DNA from: Ga0077560 sp046330435
GTDB lineage: Bacteria; Actinomycetota; Thermoleophilia; Miltoncostaeales; Miltoncostaeaceae
Assembly (NCBI GenBank): GCA_046330435.1
Contig: JAXLST010000023.1
Span: 13,274-77,273 of the forward strand
Direction: 5' to 3'
DNA length: 64,000 nucleotides
The position numbers and the translations under genes were made by a program. Below the pieces are notes generated by a model. It made no database searches. It saw only the letters and a list, made by a program, of their open reading frames with translations, and was not told the DNA's origin. This document shows positions 25,512 through 34,671 of the stretch, piece after piece (position 1 is the first letter of the stretch; each line of letters begins with the position of its first letter).

Positions 25512-26914
25512 GCGGCGCGGAAGGCCACGACCCGGCGGGCCGGGTCGGCCTCGGCCAGCTGCACCTCGAGCTCGGACCCCGGGCGGGCGTCGGAACCGGG
25601 AAGGGTGGCGCGCACCGGCGGCTCGCGCAGCTGGATGCGGGCCCCGCGCTCGTTGGAGCCCCACACCACCGCGGCGAACCGCTCGCCCACGTGGGCGCGC
25701 AGCAGCGTGGCCTCCACCAGGTCGATGCACGCGTTCTCGAGGCGGTCGGCCAGGGCCTCGGCGCGGCCCATCACCTCCGGCAGCCTCCCCAGGGTGCCGG
25801 CGGTGCCGGGCGGTGCGGGCCGTCCGGCCGACAGCTCCACCAGCAGATCGAGCACGTACCGGTCCGCGAGCCGCCGCAGCGGCGCCGTGGCGTGCGCGTA
25901 CGGGGCGGCGACCGCCGAGTGGAACGGCGGCTCCCCGCCGGTCTCCCAGAAGCGGTAGCCGGCCCCCGTGGGGACGGCCGACCGCGCGCTGCGCCGCAGC
26001 TGGTGCACGGCGCGCTCCGGCCCGGAGCAGGCGGCCACGGCCCGCAGCCCGTCGTGGACGTCTGGCGGCGCGAGGCCCAGGGCGACCGCGGCGGCCTGCA
26101 GGCCGGCCACGCGGTCGGGGTCCGGCGGCCCCAGCACCCGGAACAGCCCCATGCCGGCGGCGAGCATGAGCCGGGCGCCCGCGACGTTCGCGCACAGGGA
26201 GATCTGCGCGTTCCAGTCCTCGTCGGGGGTGCGGGTCTCCAGGGCCAGGGTGAAGCCCTCGGGCGTGCCGGCGGGCACCACCTGCTGGCCGGGCAGGTCG
26301 ATCTCGACGGCGCCGCGCCGCGCGGCGGCCGCCGCGAGCGCGGTGCCCAGCTCCCGCAGCAGCGGGACGTCCCCGCCGCCGGTCCCGTACGCGAGCTTGG
26401 CCCGGCTGCGCACGACGGCCCGGAACACCCGGCCCGGGCCGGCCTCGCCGTCGCCGTCCACCGGCACCTCGAACACCACCGACGGCCGGTCCACGTCGGG
26501 CAGCAGGCTCGCCGCGCCCTCGGAGAGCACCTGCGGGTACAGCGGCGTCTTGCCGTCCGGGGCGTAGATCGTGGTCCCCCGCGTCCACGCCTCGCGCTCC
26601 ATGGCGCCGCCCGGCCGCACGAAGGCGCCCACGTCGGCGATCGCGTAGCGCAGCAGGAAGCCCCCGCCGGTGCGGGCGATGCACATCGCCTGGTCGAGGT
26701 CCCGGCTCGTCGGCGGGTCGATGGTGACGAACTCCACCGCCCGCAGGTCCTCGCGGCCGTCGGTGGGCACGGGCGCCGCCGCGGCGGCCTCAGCCTCCGC
26801 CACCACGTCCTCCGGGAAGGCCGCGGGGACGCGCATCTCCTCGCGCAGCTGCGCGAACCCCGCGAGCAGGGACTCCGGGACCCGCGGGACGGCGTTCAGG
26901 CGGCGGCGGCTCAT
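25508..26914 (-). CDS. RNB domain ribonuclease (RNase II/R-like)
   Basis: A 468-residue 3'-5' exoribonuclease-type protein. The catalytic RNB motif is IDPPTSRDLDQAM with Asp66, Asp72 and Asp74; YAHATAPLRRLADRYV marks the end of the domain. The N-terminal cold-shock domains of E. coli RNase II (about 640 residues) are absent, as in other short actinobacterial versions. It lies 19 bp after a UBP zinc finger gene. Its stop codon overlaps that of the convergent TetR gene. Confidence 0.85.
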   Translation of the reverse strand: MSRRRLNAVPRVPESLLAGFAQLREEMRVPAAFPEDVVAEAEAAAAAPVPTDGREDLRAVEFVTIDPPTSRDLDQAMCIARTGGGFLLRYAIADVGAFVRPGGAMEREAWTRGTTIYAPDGKTPLYPQVLSEGAASLLPDVDRPSVVFEVPVDGDGEAGPGRVFRAVVRSRAKLAYGTGGGDVPLLRELGTALAAAAARRGAVEIDLPGQQVVPAGTPEGFTLALETRTPDEDWNAQISLCANVAGARLMLAAGMGLFRVLGPPDPDRVAGLQAAAVALGLAPPDVHDGLRAVAACSGPERAVHQLRRSARSAVPTGAGYRFWETGGEPPFHSAVAAPYAHATAPLRRLADRYVLDLLVELSAGRPAPPGTAGTLGRLPEVMGRAEALADRLENACIDLVEATLLRAHVGERFAAVVWGSNERGARIQLREPPVRATLPGSDARPGSELEVQLAEADPARRVVAFRAA

Positions 26915-26933
26915 CGGGGGTGGCCGCCGGGCG

Positions 26934-27218
26934 CTAGTCGACCTGGCGCATCGCGAACGCCACCTTGTCGACGTAGCACCAGTACCACTCCTGGCCGGGC
27001 TCGGCGCTCTTGACGATGGGGTGGCCGGTGCTGCGGAAGTGCGCGGCCGCGTGGCTGTTGGGGGACTCGTCGCAGCAGCCGACGTGCCCGCACAGCGTGC
27101 ACATGCGCAGCGCGACCCAGCTCGCACCCTTGTAGGCGCACTCCTCGCATCGCAGGGTCCCCGGGGGGAGCGTCACGTAGGTGATGTACGGGGACTCGAT
27201 GTGGGTGCACTCGGCCAT
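26934..27218 (-). CDS. UBP-type zinc finger protein
   Basis: A 94-residue protein made of one ZnF-UBP domain: paired Cys/His ligands in ECTH, RCEEC, MCTLCGHVGCC and several later His (SPNSHAAAHFRSTGH). In eukaryotes this fold binds the ubiquitin C-terminus; in bacteria the role is unknown. GGAGAAC precedes ATG 27218. The 19-bp gap to the RNB ribonuclease gene suggests co-transcription and a possible functional link to RNA or protein turnover. Confidence 0.85.
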   Translation of the reverse strand: MAECTHIESPYITYVTLPPGTLRCEECAYKGASWVALRMCTLCGHVGCCDESPNSHAAAHFRSTGHPIVKSAEPGQEWYWCYVDKVAFAMRQVD

Positions 27219-27367
27219 GCCGTTCTCCTGGTCCTGCCGGCGGGCGGGCGGTGCACCGCTCGGGCGATGGGTCGGGCACGAGGCTACAGCCCCCGGCCGT
27301 CCGGGTACCCCCCACCAGGCCGCGGGAACGCGCGGCGACCCGGCTAGCCTCGGAGGAGGTACGTGAG

Positions 27368-27634
27368 ATGACAGGGGACGTGGACGGGATGGACGACCGC
27401 CAGCTGCATGACCTCATCGAGGCGCTGGTCCGTGAGGAGCACCGGCTGCTGGACGCCGGCGGCGACCGTGAGGGGCTGTCGCAGGACGACCACGCGCGCC
27501 TGGGCAAGGTCACGACCATGCTGGACCAGGCGTGGGACCTCCTGCGCCAGCGGCGCGCCTACGAGGAGGCCGGCCTGGATCCCGACGAGGCCAGCACCCG
27601 CCCCGCGGAGGTCGTGGAGGGCTACGAGCAGTGA
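27368..27634 (+). CDS. DUF2630 family protein
   Basis: An 88-residue, mostly helical protein ending in the family's conserved AWDLLRQRRAYEEAGLDPDE region and VVEGYEQ. DUF2630 is common in actinobacteria and its function is unknown. ATG 27368 is used; a TAGCCT box and a GGAGGAGG run lie upstream. Its stop overlaps the GTG of the next gene. Confidence 0.82.
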   Translation: MTGDVDGMDDRQLHDLIEALVREEHRLLDAGGDREGLSQDDHARLGKVTTMLDQAWDLLRQRRAYEEAGLDPDEASTRPAEVVEGYEQ

Positions 27635-28827
27635 GGGTGCCGCCCGGCAGGGACGTCGTGCTCATCGCGGGCGGCGGCTTCGCGGCGATGGAGGCCGCCC
27701 TCGCCGTGCGGGCGATGGCCGGCGAGCGGGCGCACGTGTGCCTGGTCGCCCCGGACCCCGACTTCAGCTTCGCGCCGGCCGCCACCCGGTCCGCCTTCGC
27801 GGCGGCCACGGGCGAGCGCATGCCGATGCGGGAGCTGGCGGAGCGGGCCGGCGCCGCGCTCATCGGCGGCACCCTGCGCGACGTCCGCCCCGACCTGCGG
27901 CGCATCGTGCTGGAGACCGGCCGGGAGCTCGAGTACGACCACCTGGTGGTGGCGGTGGGCGCCCGCGCCGAGGCGTGGCTCACGGCACCCGGCGTGCTGT
28001 TCCGCGGGCCCCGCGACGAACAGGCACTCGCGGGCCTTCTGGACGAGATGGTGGCCCGGGCCATGGCCGGGGAGCGCCTGCGCGTGGTGTTCGCCGTGCC
28101 CGTCGGGCCCGGCTGGGCGGTGCCGGTCTACGAGCTCGCGCTGCTGGCCGCCCAGTGGCTCACGCGCCATGGCGTGCGGGACGCCGTCGACCTTGCGGTG
28201 GTGACCGCGGAGGACGAGCCGCTCGGCGTGTTCGGCCACGACGCCGCGGAGGCCGTCACCGCCGAGCTGGCCGAGGCGGGGGTGGAGGTCCACCCCGGCG
28301 CGGTGGCCCGGACGTGGGCCGACGGCAACCTGCACGTGGTCCCCGGCGGCGACCTGCCCGCCGATCTGGTCGTGTCACTGCCCGCGCTGCGCGGCCCCCG
28401 GGTCGCGGGCCTCCCGCACACCCAGCTGGGGTTCGTCGCGGCCGACGAGGCCGGCCGCGTGGTGGGGTCGCCCGGCGTCTACGTGGCCGGCGATGCCGGG
28501 CCGTTCCCGGTCAAGCAGGCGGGCCTCGCCTGCCAGCAGGCCGACGCGGTGGCCGCGCTCATCGCGTCGGAGATGGGCGCGCACGTTCCGCCGCACCCCG
28601 GGCCGCCCACGCTGCGGGCCGTGCTGTGGACCGGCCGCGGCGACCGCTTCCTGCGCACCGACCTGGCGGGCGGGCGTGACGAGAGTGGCGGCGTGGGCGC
28701 GCTCACCGCGGAGCTGTGGTGGCCGCCCGGCAAGGTCGCCGGTCGATTCCTCACGCCGTTCCTGCAGGGCGAGCCGGACGCGGCGCGCCTGGTGGACCTG
28801 GACGTGCCGGAGCCCCGCCGGGGCTAG
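27631..28827 (+). CDS. NAD(P)/FAD-dependent oxidoreductase, paralogue of the gene at 1-1152
   Basis: The 398-residue flavoprotein has LIAGGGFAAMEAALAVRAM at the N-terminus, a LVVAVGARAE strand, and VYVAGDAGPFPVKQAGLACQ closing the FAD site. It lacks a redox-active CxxC. Domain order fits NDH-2/sulfide:quinone reductase-like proteins; the electron acceptor is not identifiable. It shares a distinctive C-terminal WWPPGKVAGRFLTP with the first gene of the window. GTG 27631 overlaps the DUF2630 stop (GTGA), so the two are co-translated. Confidence 0.85.
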   Translation: MRVPPGRDVVLIAGGGFAAMEAALAVRAMAGERAHVCLVAPDPDFSFAPAATRSAFAAATGERMPMRELAERAGAALIGGTLRDVRPDLRRIVLETGRELEYDHLVVAVGARAEAWLTAPGVLFRGPRDEQALAGLLDEMVARAMAGERLRVVFAVPVGPGWAVPVYELALLAAQWLTRHGVRDAVDLAVVTAEDEPLGVFGHDAAEAVTAELAEAGVEVHPGAVARTWADGNLHVVPGGDLPADLVVSLPALRGPRVAGLPHTQLGFVAADEAGRVVGSPGVYVAGDAGPFPVKQAGLACQQADAVAALIASEMGAHVPPHPGPPTLRAVLWTGRGDRFLRTDLAGGRDESGGVGALTAELWWPPGKVAGRFLTPFLQGEPDAARLVDLDVPEPRRG

Positions 28828-29144
28828 ATCGAGCCGAGCCCCGGGTCGCCGCCCGGCAGCGGCTCCAGGAACGTGAGCTCCACGGGGCAGGCGAGGAGCC
28901 CCTCCGTGACCTTCCCCACGTTCACCAGGTGGTCGGTCGCCAGGTGCGCGTCCAGCGCCTCCCGGGATGACCAGCGCTCGACGAACAGCAGCTGCCCGGG
29001 GGCGTCGACGACGCGGTGCAGCGCGTAGCGCAGGCACCCGTCCTCGGCATGGGTGGGCTCCAGCAGGGCCCGGAAGGCGGCCTCCACCTCGGCCTCGTGG
29101 CCGGGCTTGGCGGTGATGCGTGCGGTCAGGAATACCTCTGGCAT
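28824..29144 (-). CDS. antibiotic biosynthesis monooxygenase (ABM) domain protein
   Basis: A 106-residue dimeric alpha-beta barrel-type protein: VFLTARITAKPGHEAEVEAA at the N-terminus, then EDGCLRYALHR and LLFVERWSSREALDAH, as in YgiN/ABM quinol monooxygenase-like proteins. The function could be quinone oxidation or ligand binding. ATG 29144 is used; GTG 29159 is a longer option. The stop overlaps the stop of the convergent oxidoreductase gene. Confidence 0.83.
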   Translation of the reverse strand: MPEVFLTARITAKPGHEAEVEAAFRALLEPTHAEDGCLRYALHRVVDAPGQLLFVERWSSREALDAHLATDHLVNVGKVTEGLLACPVELTFLEPLPGGDPGLGSI

Positions 29145-29183
29145 GGCCGCATTCTGCACGGCCCGGCACCCGTCCGCGCAACC

Positions 29184-29606
29184 TCAGCCCGGTGCGATCA
29201 CCTGGTTCTGGTCGATCCAGAAGCGCGCGGCCGCGTCGATGCTGCCGGCCAGGTCACCGAAGCGCAGCGGCTTGACCAGGTACCCGCTGGCGCCCGCCTC
29301 GTAGGCGGCCTGCACGTCCCGCGCCTCCGCGGAGGAGGACAGGATCACGGCGGGCAGCGTCGCCCGGCACCACCTGGCCCGGATCTCGCGCAGCAGCCCG
29401 ATGCCGCCCGCGCCGGGCAGCCCGATGTCCACCAGCACCAGGGCGGGCACCTCGTCGAGGCCGCCCAGGATCGTCATGGCCTCCTCGGGGTCACGGGCCC
29501 GCACGACGCCGCGGTCCCGGCCGGCGCGCTCCAGCGCCAGGCCGATGAGGTCGGCGTCGGCGTCGCTGTCCTCCACGAACAGCACGGTCACGGCGTCCGG
29601 GTTCAC
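29184..29606 (-). CDS. single-domain response regulator (Rcp1-like)
   Basis: A 140-residue receiver domain with acidic pocket residues in FVEDSDAD, phospho-acceptor Asp60 (LVDIGLPG), a switch Ser in ILSSS and the conserved Lys in YLVKPL. There is no output domain, as in the Rcp1 regulators paired with phytochrome-like kinases. GTG 29606 overlaps the stop of the kinase gene upstream, so this kinase is the likely partner. Confidence 0.87.
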   Translation of the reverse strand: MNPDAVTVLFVEDSDADADLIGLALERAGRDRGVVRARDPEEAMTILGGLDEVPALVLVDIGLPGAGGIGLLREIRARWCRATLPAVILSSSAEARDVQAAYEAGASGYLVKPLRFGDLAGSIDAAARFWIDQNQVIAPG

Positions 29607-31472
29607 CGCGGCCCCCACAGCGGCAGGACGAACGCGATCGTCGCGCCGAGGCCGGGCTCGGAGGTGGCCCACACCCGCCCGCCGTGGCGCTCGACCACGC
29701 GCCGCACGATCGCGAGGCCCGCGCCCGTGCCCTCGAATCGGTCGTCGGCGTGCAGGCGCTGGAACAGCCCGAACGCGCGCTCCGCGTGCTCCTGGCGGAA
29801 GCCGATGCCGTTGTCGCGCACGAAGAAGGCCGGGCCGGAGCCGTCCACGTCCCCGTAGCCCACGTGGATGGCGGGCGACTCGGCGTCGCGGGTGAACTTC
29901 ACGGCGTTGCCGATCACGTTCGCCAGCAGCTGGTGCAGCAGGGCGGGGTTGCCGGCCACCACGGGCAGCGGGTCGATGGTGAACCGGACCCGGTCGACGA
30001 CCTCCGCCGGGATCGTGCGGAGCACACCCTGCAGCACGGCGTCCATCGCGACCCGCTCGGGCCGCAGCGGCTGCTTGCCCAGGCGCGCGACCTCCAGGAG
30101 GTCCTCGATGAGCGCGTCCATCCCCTCGGCGGCCTCGCGGATGAGGCGCAGGCGGCGCAGCCGCGCCTCCTGGTTCCCGGAGCCCTCCTCCAGCAGCTCG
30201 GCGGCGGAGTGCACCGCGCGCAGCGGGCCGCGCAGGTCGTGGGACACGCTGTACGAGAACGCCTCGAGCTCGGCGACGATGGCGGCCAGCTCGTGGGTGC
30301 GCTCGCGCACCCGCTCCTCCAGCTCGGCGTTCATGCGCCGCAGGCCCTCACGGGCTTCGGCGGACGCGACGCCGGCGCCGGCGAGGGCGGCGAAGTCGGC
30401 GGCCAGGAAGTCGGCGAGCTCCTGTGTCCTGGGACTGGGCTCCACCAGCAGGTCACCCCACAGGGCGTCACGCACCACGATGCCGGCCTTCGCCACGCCG
30501 AGCGGGACGATGCCGCCCTCGACCACGGCGCCCAGCGTCGTGAGGGTTCCGGCCGCCGCCTCGACGTGGAGGCGGCCCGGCTCCCTCCGGGTGACCGCCG
30601 CCCCGGCGACGCCGAGGCCTCGTAGGCTCGCCCACGATCTGCTCGAACACCGTCGGGCAGTCCTCGGCCCCGCGCCGAGGCGCTCCCCCACCGCCCCAGG
30701 GCCGCAGGTGGCCTGCAGCAGCGGCCAGTTCTCGGCGTGGCGGCGCTCGGTGATGTCGACCATCGCGACGTGCACCCGCGGTCCGTGGTCGGGGCCGCGG
30801 CTCCAGGGCGGCCAGCGCGCCTCGTCCACCGCACGGCGCCGTCGAGCCGGCGGATGCGGTAGTGGTGCGGCACGCCCGGTGGCCACCATCTGCTGCGCGG
30901 ATGCGATCGACGGCCCCCGCCCGGTCGTCCTCGTGGATGTGCGAGACGAGCATCTCGAGCGGCAGGTCGGTGGTGCCGCCGGGCAGTCCCAGGATGCTGG
31001 CGAATCCACGCGACACGCGCAGGGCCCGGCCGGAGTCGAGGTCACGGACGAAGGTGCCGACCCCGGCGGCGTTCTCCGCGCTGTCCAGCAGGCTCAAGCG
31101 CGTCTGCGCCTCGCGCTCGGCCTCCACGCGGTCGGTGATCTTCACCACCACGCAGCCCAGACCCGGGCCGTCCTCGCCCAGGTCCAGGGGAGTGTAGGAC
31201 GCCCGCCAGGTCCGGCGTCTGCCGGGCTCTGCCGGGGTTGCGCCGCTCACCTCGGTGGCCAGGGCGACGCCGCTGTCGAGCACCGAACGCATGATCTCCG
31301 TCGCCTCCTCCAGATCCGGGAGGACGTCGGTGACCCGGCGGCCGAGGTGGTCGGGGCCGGAGACGCCGTTGATCTGCGCCAGCGGCTCGTTCACGAACCG
31401 GTAGCGCAGCTCGGAATCAAGATCCGATGCCGACGTCCGTTGCATCCGGGAGGGCTCGGAGCGCCTCGGCAT
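29603..31472 (-). pseudogene. PAS-PAS-GAF histidine kinase, several frameshifts
   Basis: Read through its breaks, this encodes an N-terminal PAS domain (from about 31445, SELRYRFVNEPLAQINGV), a second PAS with PHHYRIRRLDGAVRW and a C-terminal VDITERRHAE, a GAF domain (EDCPTVFEQIVGE then RGLGVAGAAV), a HisKA domain with the H-box SYSVSHDLRGPLRAV, and a HATPase with DNGIGF and GTGAGLAIV. At least four frame changes fall between about 30620 and 30900. The kinase core, downstream of about 30620, is one intact frame. It may be a broken gene or a stretch of poor consensus. Confidence 0.75.
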
Positions 31473-31530
31473 CGGCCCGGTTCACCGCTGAAGAGTCCTG
31501 GGCGCGTGATGGTGGGCTGCTTGGGAGCAC

Positions 31531-32321
31531 CTACTGAATGTGCCAGCGGACGTCCACACGTGGATCGTCCGGACAGGTGAGGCGATCGGCTCGATCGGTC
31601 GCGCCGCAGGCGGCCCTTCGGCCGATGTGCGCTGCAGGGAAAGTGCACCATCCCATCCGTGCCCTCCTCACCCATCGGGCAGCGCTCATCCGATGATGCC
31701 CGCGGCGCATCGCCTCCGCCACCGCGGAGGCGCAGTCCGCCGCGCCGAGCTTGTCGAAGACGTGCCGCAGGTGGGTGCCGGCCGTCGCCGGGCTCAGGTG
31801 GATCTCGCGGCCGATCTCCCTCATTCGTGCGTCCCGCGGCCACGGGCTCAAGGATGCGGCGCTCCCGCTCGCTCAGCACGACCGCCGGATCGGTCCGGCG
31901 GAGCCTGATCTGGTCGGCGAGTCCGGCCTGCGTATCGTCGCCGAGGACCGTGCCCCCTCCGTGGCGACCGTGCGGATCGCCCGGACGACGTCCCGCCGGT
32001 CCGCAGCCTTCGACGGGACGCCGGCGGCGCCGAAACCACCACCTCGTAGACGATGTCCGGCGCGTCGCCGGACAGCACGAGGCAGCGGACGCCCGCGTCG
32101 CGGCGGCTGAGCTCGGCGAGCAGCTCGCGCCCGCTCATCCCCGGCAGGTTCAGGTCCAGGACCACGACGTCCGCGTGGTCGTCCGGGTGCGCCGGGCGCC
32201 TCCAGCACCGAATCCGCGAGGACAGGACGAAATCGGGCTCACTCTCCACGATTCCGGACAGAACGTCCCGGAACAGGGGGTGGTCCTCCACGATCACGAT
32301 GGCCAACGGCATCCGGGACAT
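31531..32321 (-). pseudogene. NarL/LuxR-type response regulator, several frameshifts
   Basis: The start at ATG 32321 gives a receiver domain (IVIVEDHPLFRDVLSGIVES, then VVVLDLNLPGMSGRELL). Frame changes near 32215, 32190, 32040, 31955 and 31830 are needed to reach AAGVPSKAADRRDVVRAI and the LuxR helix-turn-helix (LSERERRILEPVAAGRTNE, then HLSPATAGTHLRHVFDKLG). The true C-terminus is uncertain; it may end near 31690. It lies just upstream of the PAS-GAF kinase gene, which is likely its partner. Confidence 0.65.
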
Positions 32322-32333
32322 GGTGCCAACCGC

Positions 32334-33525
32334 ATGCGGCCCCCTTCAATACTGAAGAAGCCGCAAAACATCGTATGGTGGACCTCCGACATCGACGCCG
32401 ACCGCCTCACGGGGCTGGCCTCCGCGGCCGCGTTCCAGCGCCACCTGGAGACCCAGGTCGACGCCGCGGTCCTGGGCGGCCGGGACCTGGCCCTTGTCCT
32501 GGTGGACATCGACGGCTTCGCCGGTCTCAACGCCGCGCTGGGCTACGCGGGTGGCGACGAGCTGCTGCGGCACCTGGCGGCCCGGATCCGCGCGTTCGCG
32601 GAGCCCGGCGAGGTCATCACGCGCCTCACCGCCGACCGCTTCGCTGGCTCCTGCCCGAGGGCACCGCGTGCGACGCGATCCGGGCCGTGGAGGCCCTGCG
32701 GTTGGAGCTGCGCGAGATCCCGCCGGCATCCGCGCCCATCCGCGTCTCCGCGGGACTTTGCGGCCTGCGCGACGCGACCCACCCGACCATGCTGCTGCGC
32801 AACGCCGAGGAGGCGCTGCGCGCGGCCAAGGACCGCGGCGGGGACGCCGTCGCCGCCTTCCGCTCCGGTGACGACGTCGCCGCCGTGGGGCGCGCCGCCC
32901 GCACCGAGGCGGTCACCCGGCACGGAGATCGCCGCCGCGGCCGGCGCCCGCCGCGGCGACGCGCGGCCACGCCTGGCGGGTGGCGGCGCTCGCCGACGTC
33001 ATCGCGCTGGAGCTCGGCTGGGACGAATCCCGGCGGGCACGGCTCATGGAGGCCGCGGCGCTCCACGACCTGGGCCGGCCGGCCGTCGCCGGCGGGCCGT
33101 GCACCGACGGCGTCTGCGGCAGCCACGCCGTGGCCGACAGCGCGCGCCACGCGGCCGCGGGGGCAACCATCGTCTCGGCGTGCTCGACGCCGAGCAGGCC
33201 GCGTGGATCCGCGCACCACGAGCGCTGGGACGGCACCGGCGGGCCCCACGGCCTCGCCGGCGACGCCATCCCGCAGGGCGCCCGCATCCTCGCCGTCGCC
33301 GCGGCGATGGACGTGACCACCCGGGTCCGCACGGACCCGGTCCCGCCGACGCTCACCGGCGCGCTCGCCGGGTGCGCGGCCGTGGCGGGCATCCGGTTCG
33401 ACCCCGGTGTGACCGGCGCGCTCGCGCGGATCCTGGGCGTCGCACAGACTCCGGTGCGGGCCGCGGGGGGCTCCGCGCCGGAGGCCATCGGGGGAGGGGC
33501 GTTCGGGGCGTCCCTCCCCGTCTGA
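32334..33525 (+). pseudogene. GGDEF-HD domain protein, several frameshifts
   Basis: An N-terminal GGDEF-like domain begins DRLTGLASAAAFQRHL and contains LVLVDIDGFAGLNAALGYAG followed by GDEL in place of GGDEF. An HD-GYP-like domain follows (AAALHDLGRPAV, HHERWDGTGGPHGL, lacking the Tyr of GYP). Frame changes near 32645, 32930-32975, 33178 and 33215 must be bridged. The start is unclear: ATG 32334 is in frame but only 12 bp from the divergent regulator gene. Both domains show non-consensus key motifs, so activity is doubtful even without the breaks. Confidence 0.65.
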
Positions 33526-33537
33526 TGCCTCAGTCCG

Positions 33538-34671
33538 TCAGGCGGCCCTGAGTGCCGCGGCGGGCACCTCGACCGGTACCTTGGCGGTCGCGCCCGCCCG
33601 CGCCAGGGTCTCGCGCACCTGCTCCACCAGAGCCGAGGTCACCTCGAAGCCCCTGGCGAACAGCAGCGTGCCCGACGGGTCCCGCACGTCCGCGGCCAGC
33701 ACCATGCCGGCCAGCAGCTTCGCGGGCTCGACCTCGCCCACGGCGTGCGTCGCGGCGTGGTCCTCGAGCATGGCGATGACCTCGTCCACGACCTCGCGGT
33801 CCTTCGGCCGCCGGGCGCGGACGATCCGGACGGCCTCCGCGGGCTTGGTCCCCCGCTGCTCCAGCGCGTCGACCTCCAGCAGGACGGCGAGCGCGCGGCT
33901 CTCCCACGGGGCCTCGTCGCCGCCGGTCTCCACGGCCCGCAGGATCCGCACCACGCCCTCCAGGCGCGGGATGCGCGCGAGCAGATCGGCGGTCAGGGCG
34001 GGCAGCCGCCGGATGGCCGCCTGGTCCTCCGCCTGAAGCGGCTCGTCGGATTCCATGCGGTCGAGGACGTCCGGCGGCAGCGTCACCGCGGCGATCTGCG
34101 ACAGCTGGGCGGCGATCTCCACCTGCCATGCGTCGTGGCCCGTGAACCGGGCCAGCTCGCCGACGCGGCGGCTCACCCGGCCGGCCTTGCTGAACGCCCG
34201 GGGCTGGGCGAGCTCCAGCAGGCTGGTGAGCACCGCGATGCTGCCGGCGAACGTCTCGCGCAGCAGCACCTTCTGCGCGGTCACCAGCCGGTGCTGCTCC
34301 ACCGCGGCCTCCAGCGCCGGCAGCAGCACCGTCGCGGGGCACGGCTTGGTCATGAACCGGAAGATCTGGCCGTCGTTGACCGCCGAGATCGCGGCGTCCA
34401 TCTCCGCGTGCCCGGTGAGCAGCATGCGGGTGGCGTCCGGGGCGATGCGGTGTGCGTGCGCCAGGAACGTGGCGCCGTCCATGCCCGGCATGCGCATGTC
34501 GGACACCACCACGGCGAACCGGCCGGGCTCCGCCTGCAGCAGCGCCACCGCCTCCTCCGGCGAGGTGCTGGTGGTGGCGGCGAACCGCCTGCGCAGGTGC
34601 AGCAGCAGCCCGTCCAGCACGTGCTGCTCGTCGTCGACCAGCAGCACCTCCACGAGGTCGCCCCGGCTCAT
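33538..34671 (-). CDS. response regulator with degenerate HD-GYP output
   Basis: The 377-residue protein has a receiver (VEVLLVDDEQHVLDGL; phospho-Asp in VVSDMRMPGMDG; FRFMTKPC) followed by a helical domain that aligns with HD-GYP proteins. Its metal and catalytic motifs are gone: the HDIGK position reads LSQIAAV and no HHE..GYP motif remains. It is therefore probably a binding or scaffold output, not a phosphodiesterase. The ATG overlaps the stop of the HDOD regulator gene. It is the last gene of the kinase operon. Confidence 0.82.
   Translation of the reverse strand: MSRGDLVEVLLVDDEQHVLDGLLLHLRRRFAATTSTSPEEAVALLQAEPGRFAVVVSDMRMPGMDGATFLAHAHRIAPDATRMLLTGHAEMDAAISAVNDGQIFRFMTKPCPATVLLPALEAAVEQHRLVTAQKVLLRETFAGSIAVLTSLLELAQPRAFSKAGRVSRRVGELARFTGHDAWQVEIAAQLSQIAAVTLPPDVLDRMESDEPLQAEDQAAIRRLPALTADLLARIPRLEGVVRILRAVETGGDEAPWESRALAVLLEVDALEQRGTKPAEAVRIVRARRPKDREVVDEVIAMLEDHAATHAVGEVEPAKLLAGMVLAADVRDPSGTLLFARGFEVTSALVEQVRETLARAGATAKVPVEVPAAALRAA

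Noticed and set aside
24545..27013. An 822-codon + strand open frame
   Set aside because: It overlaps the GNAT, TetR and RNB genes out of frame and its residues are GC-bias repeats of Arg, Gly and Ala.
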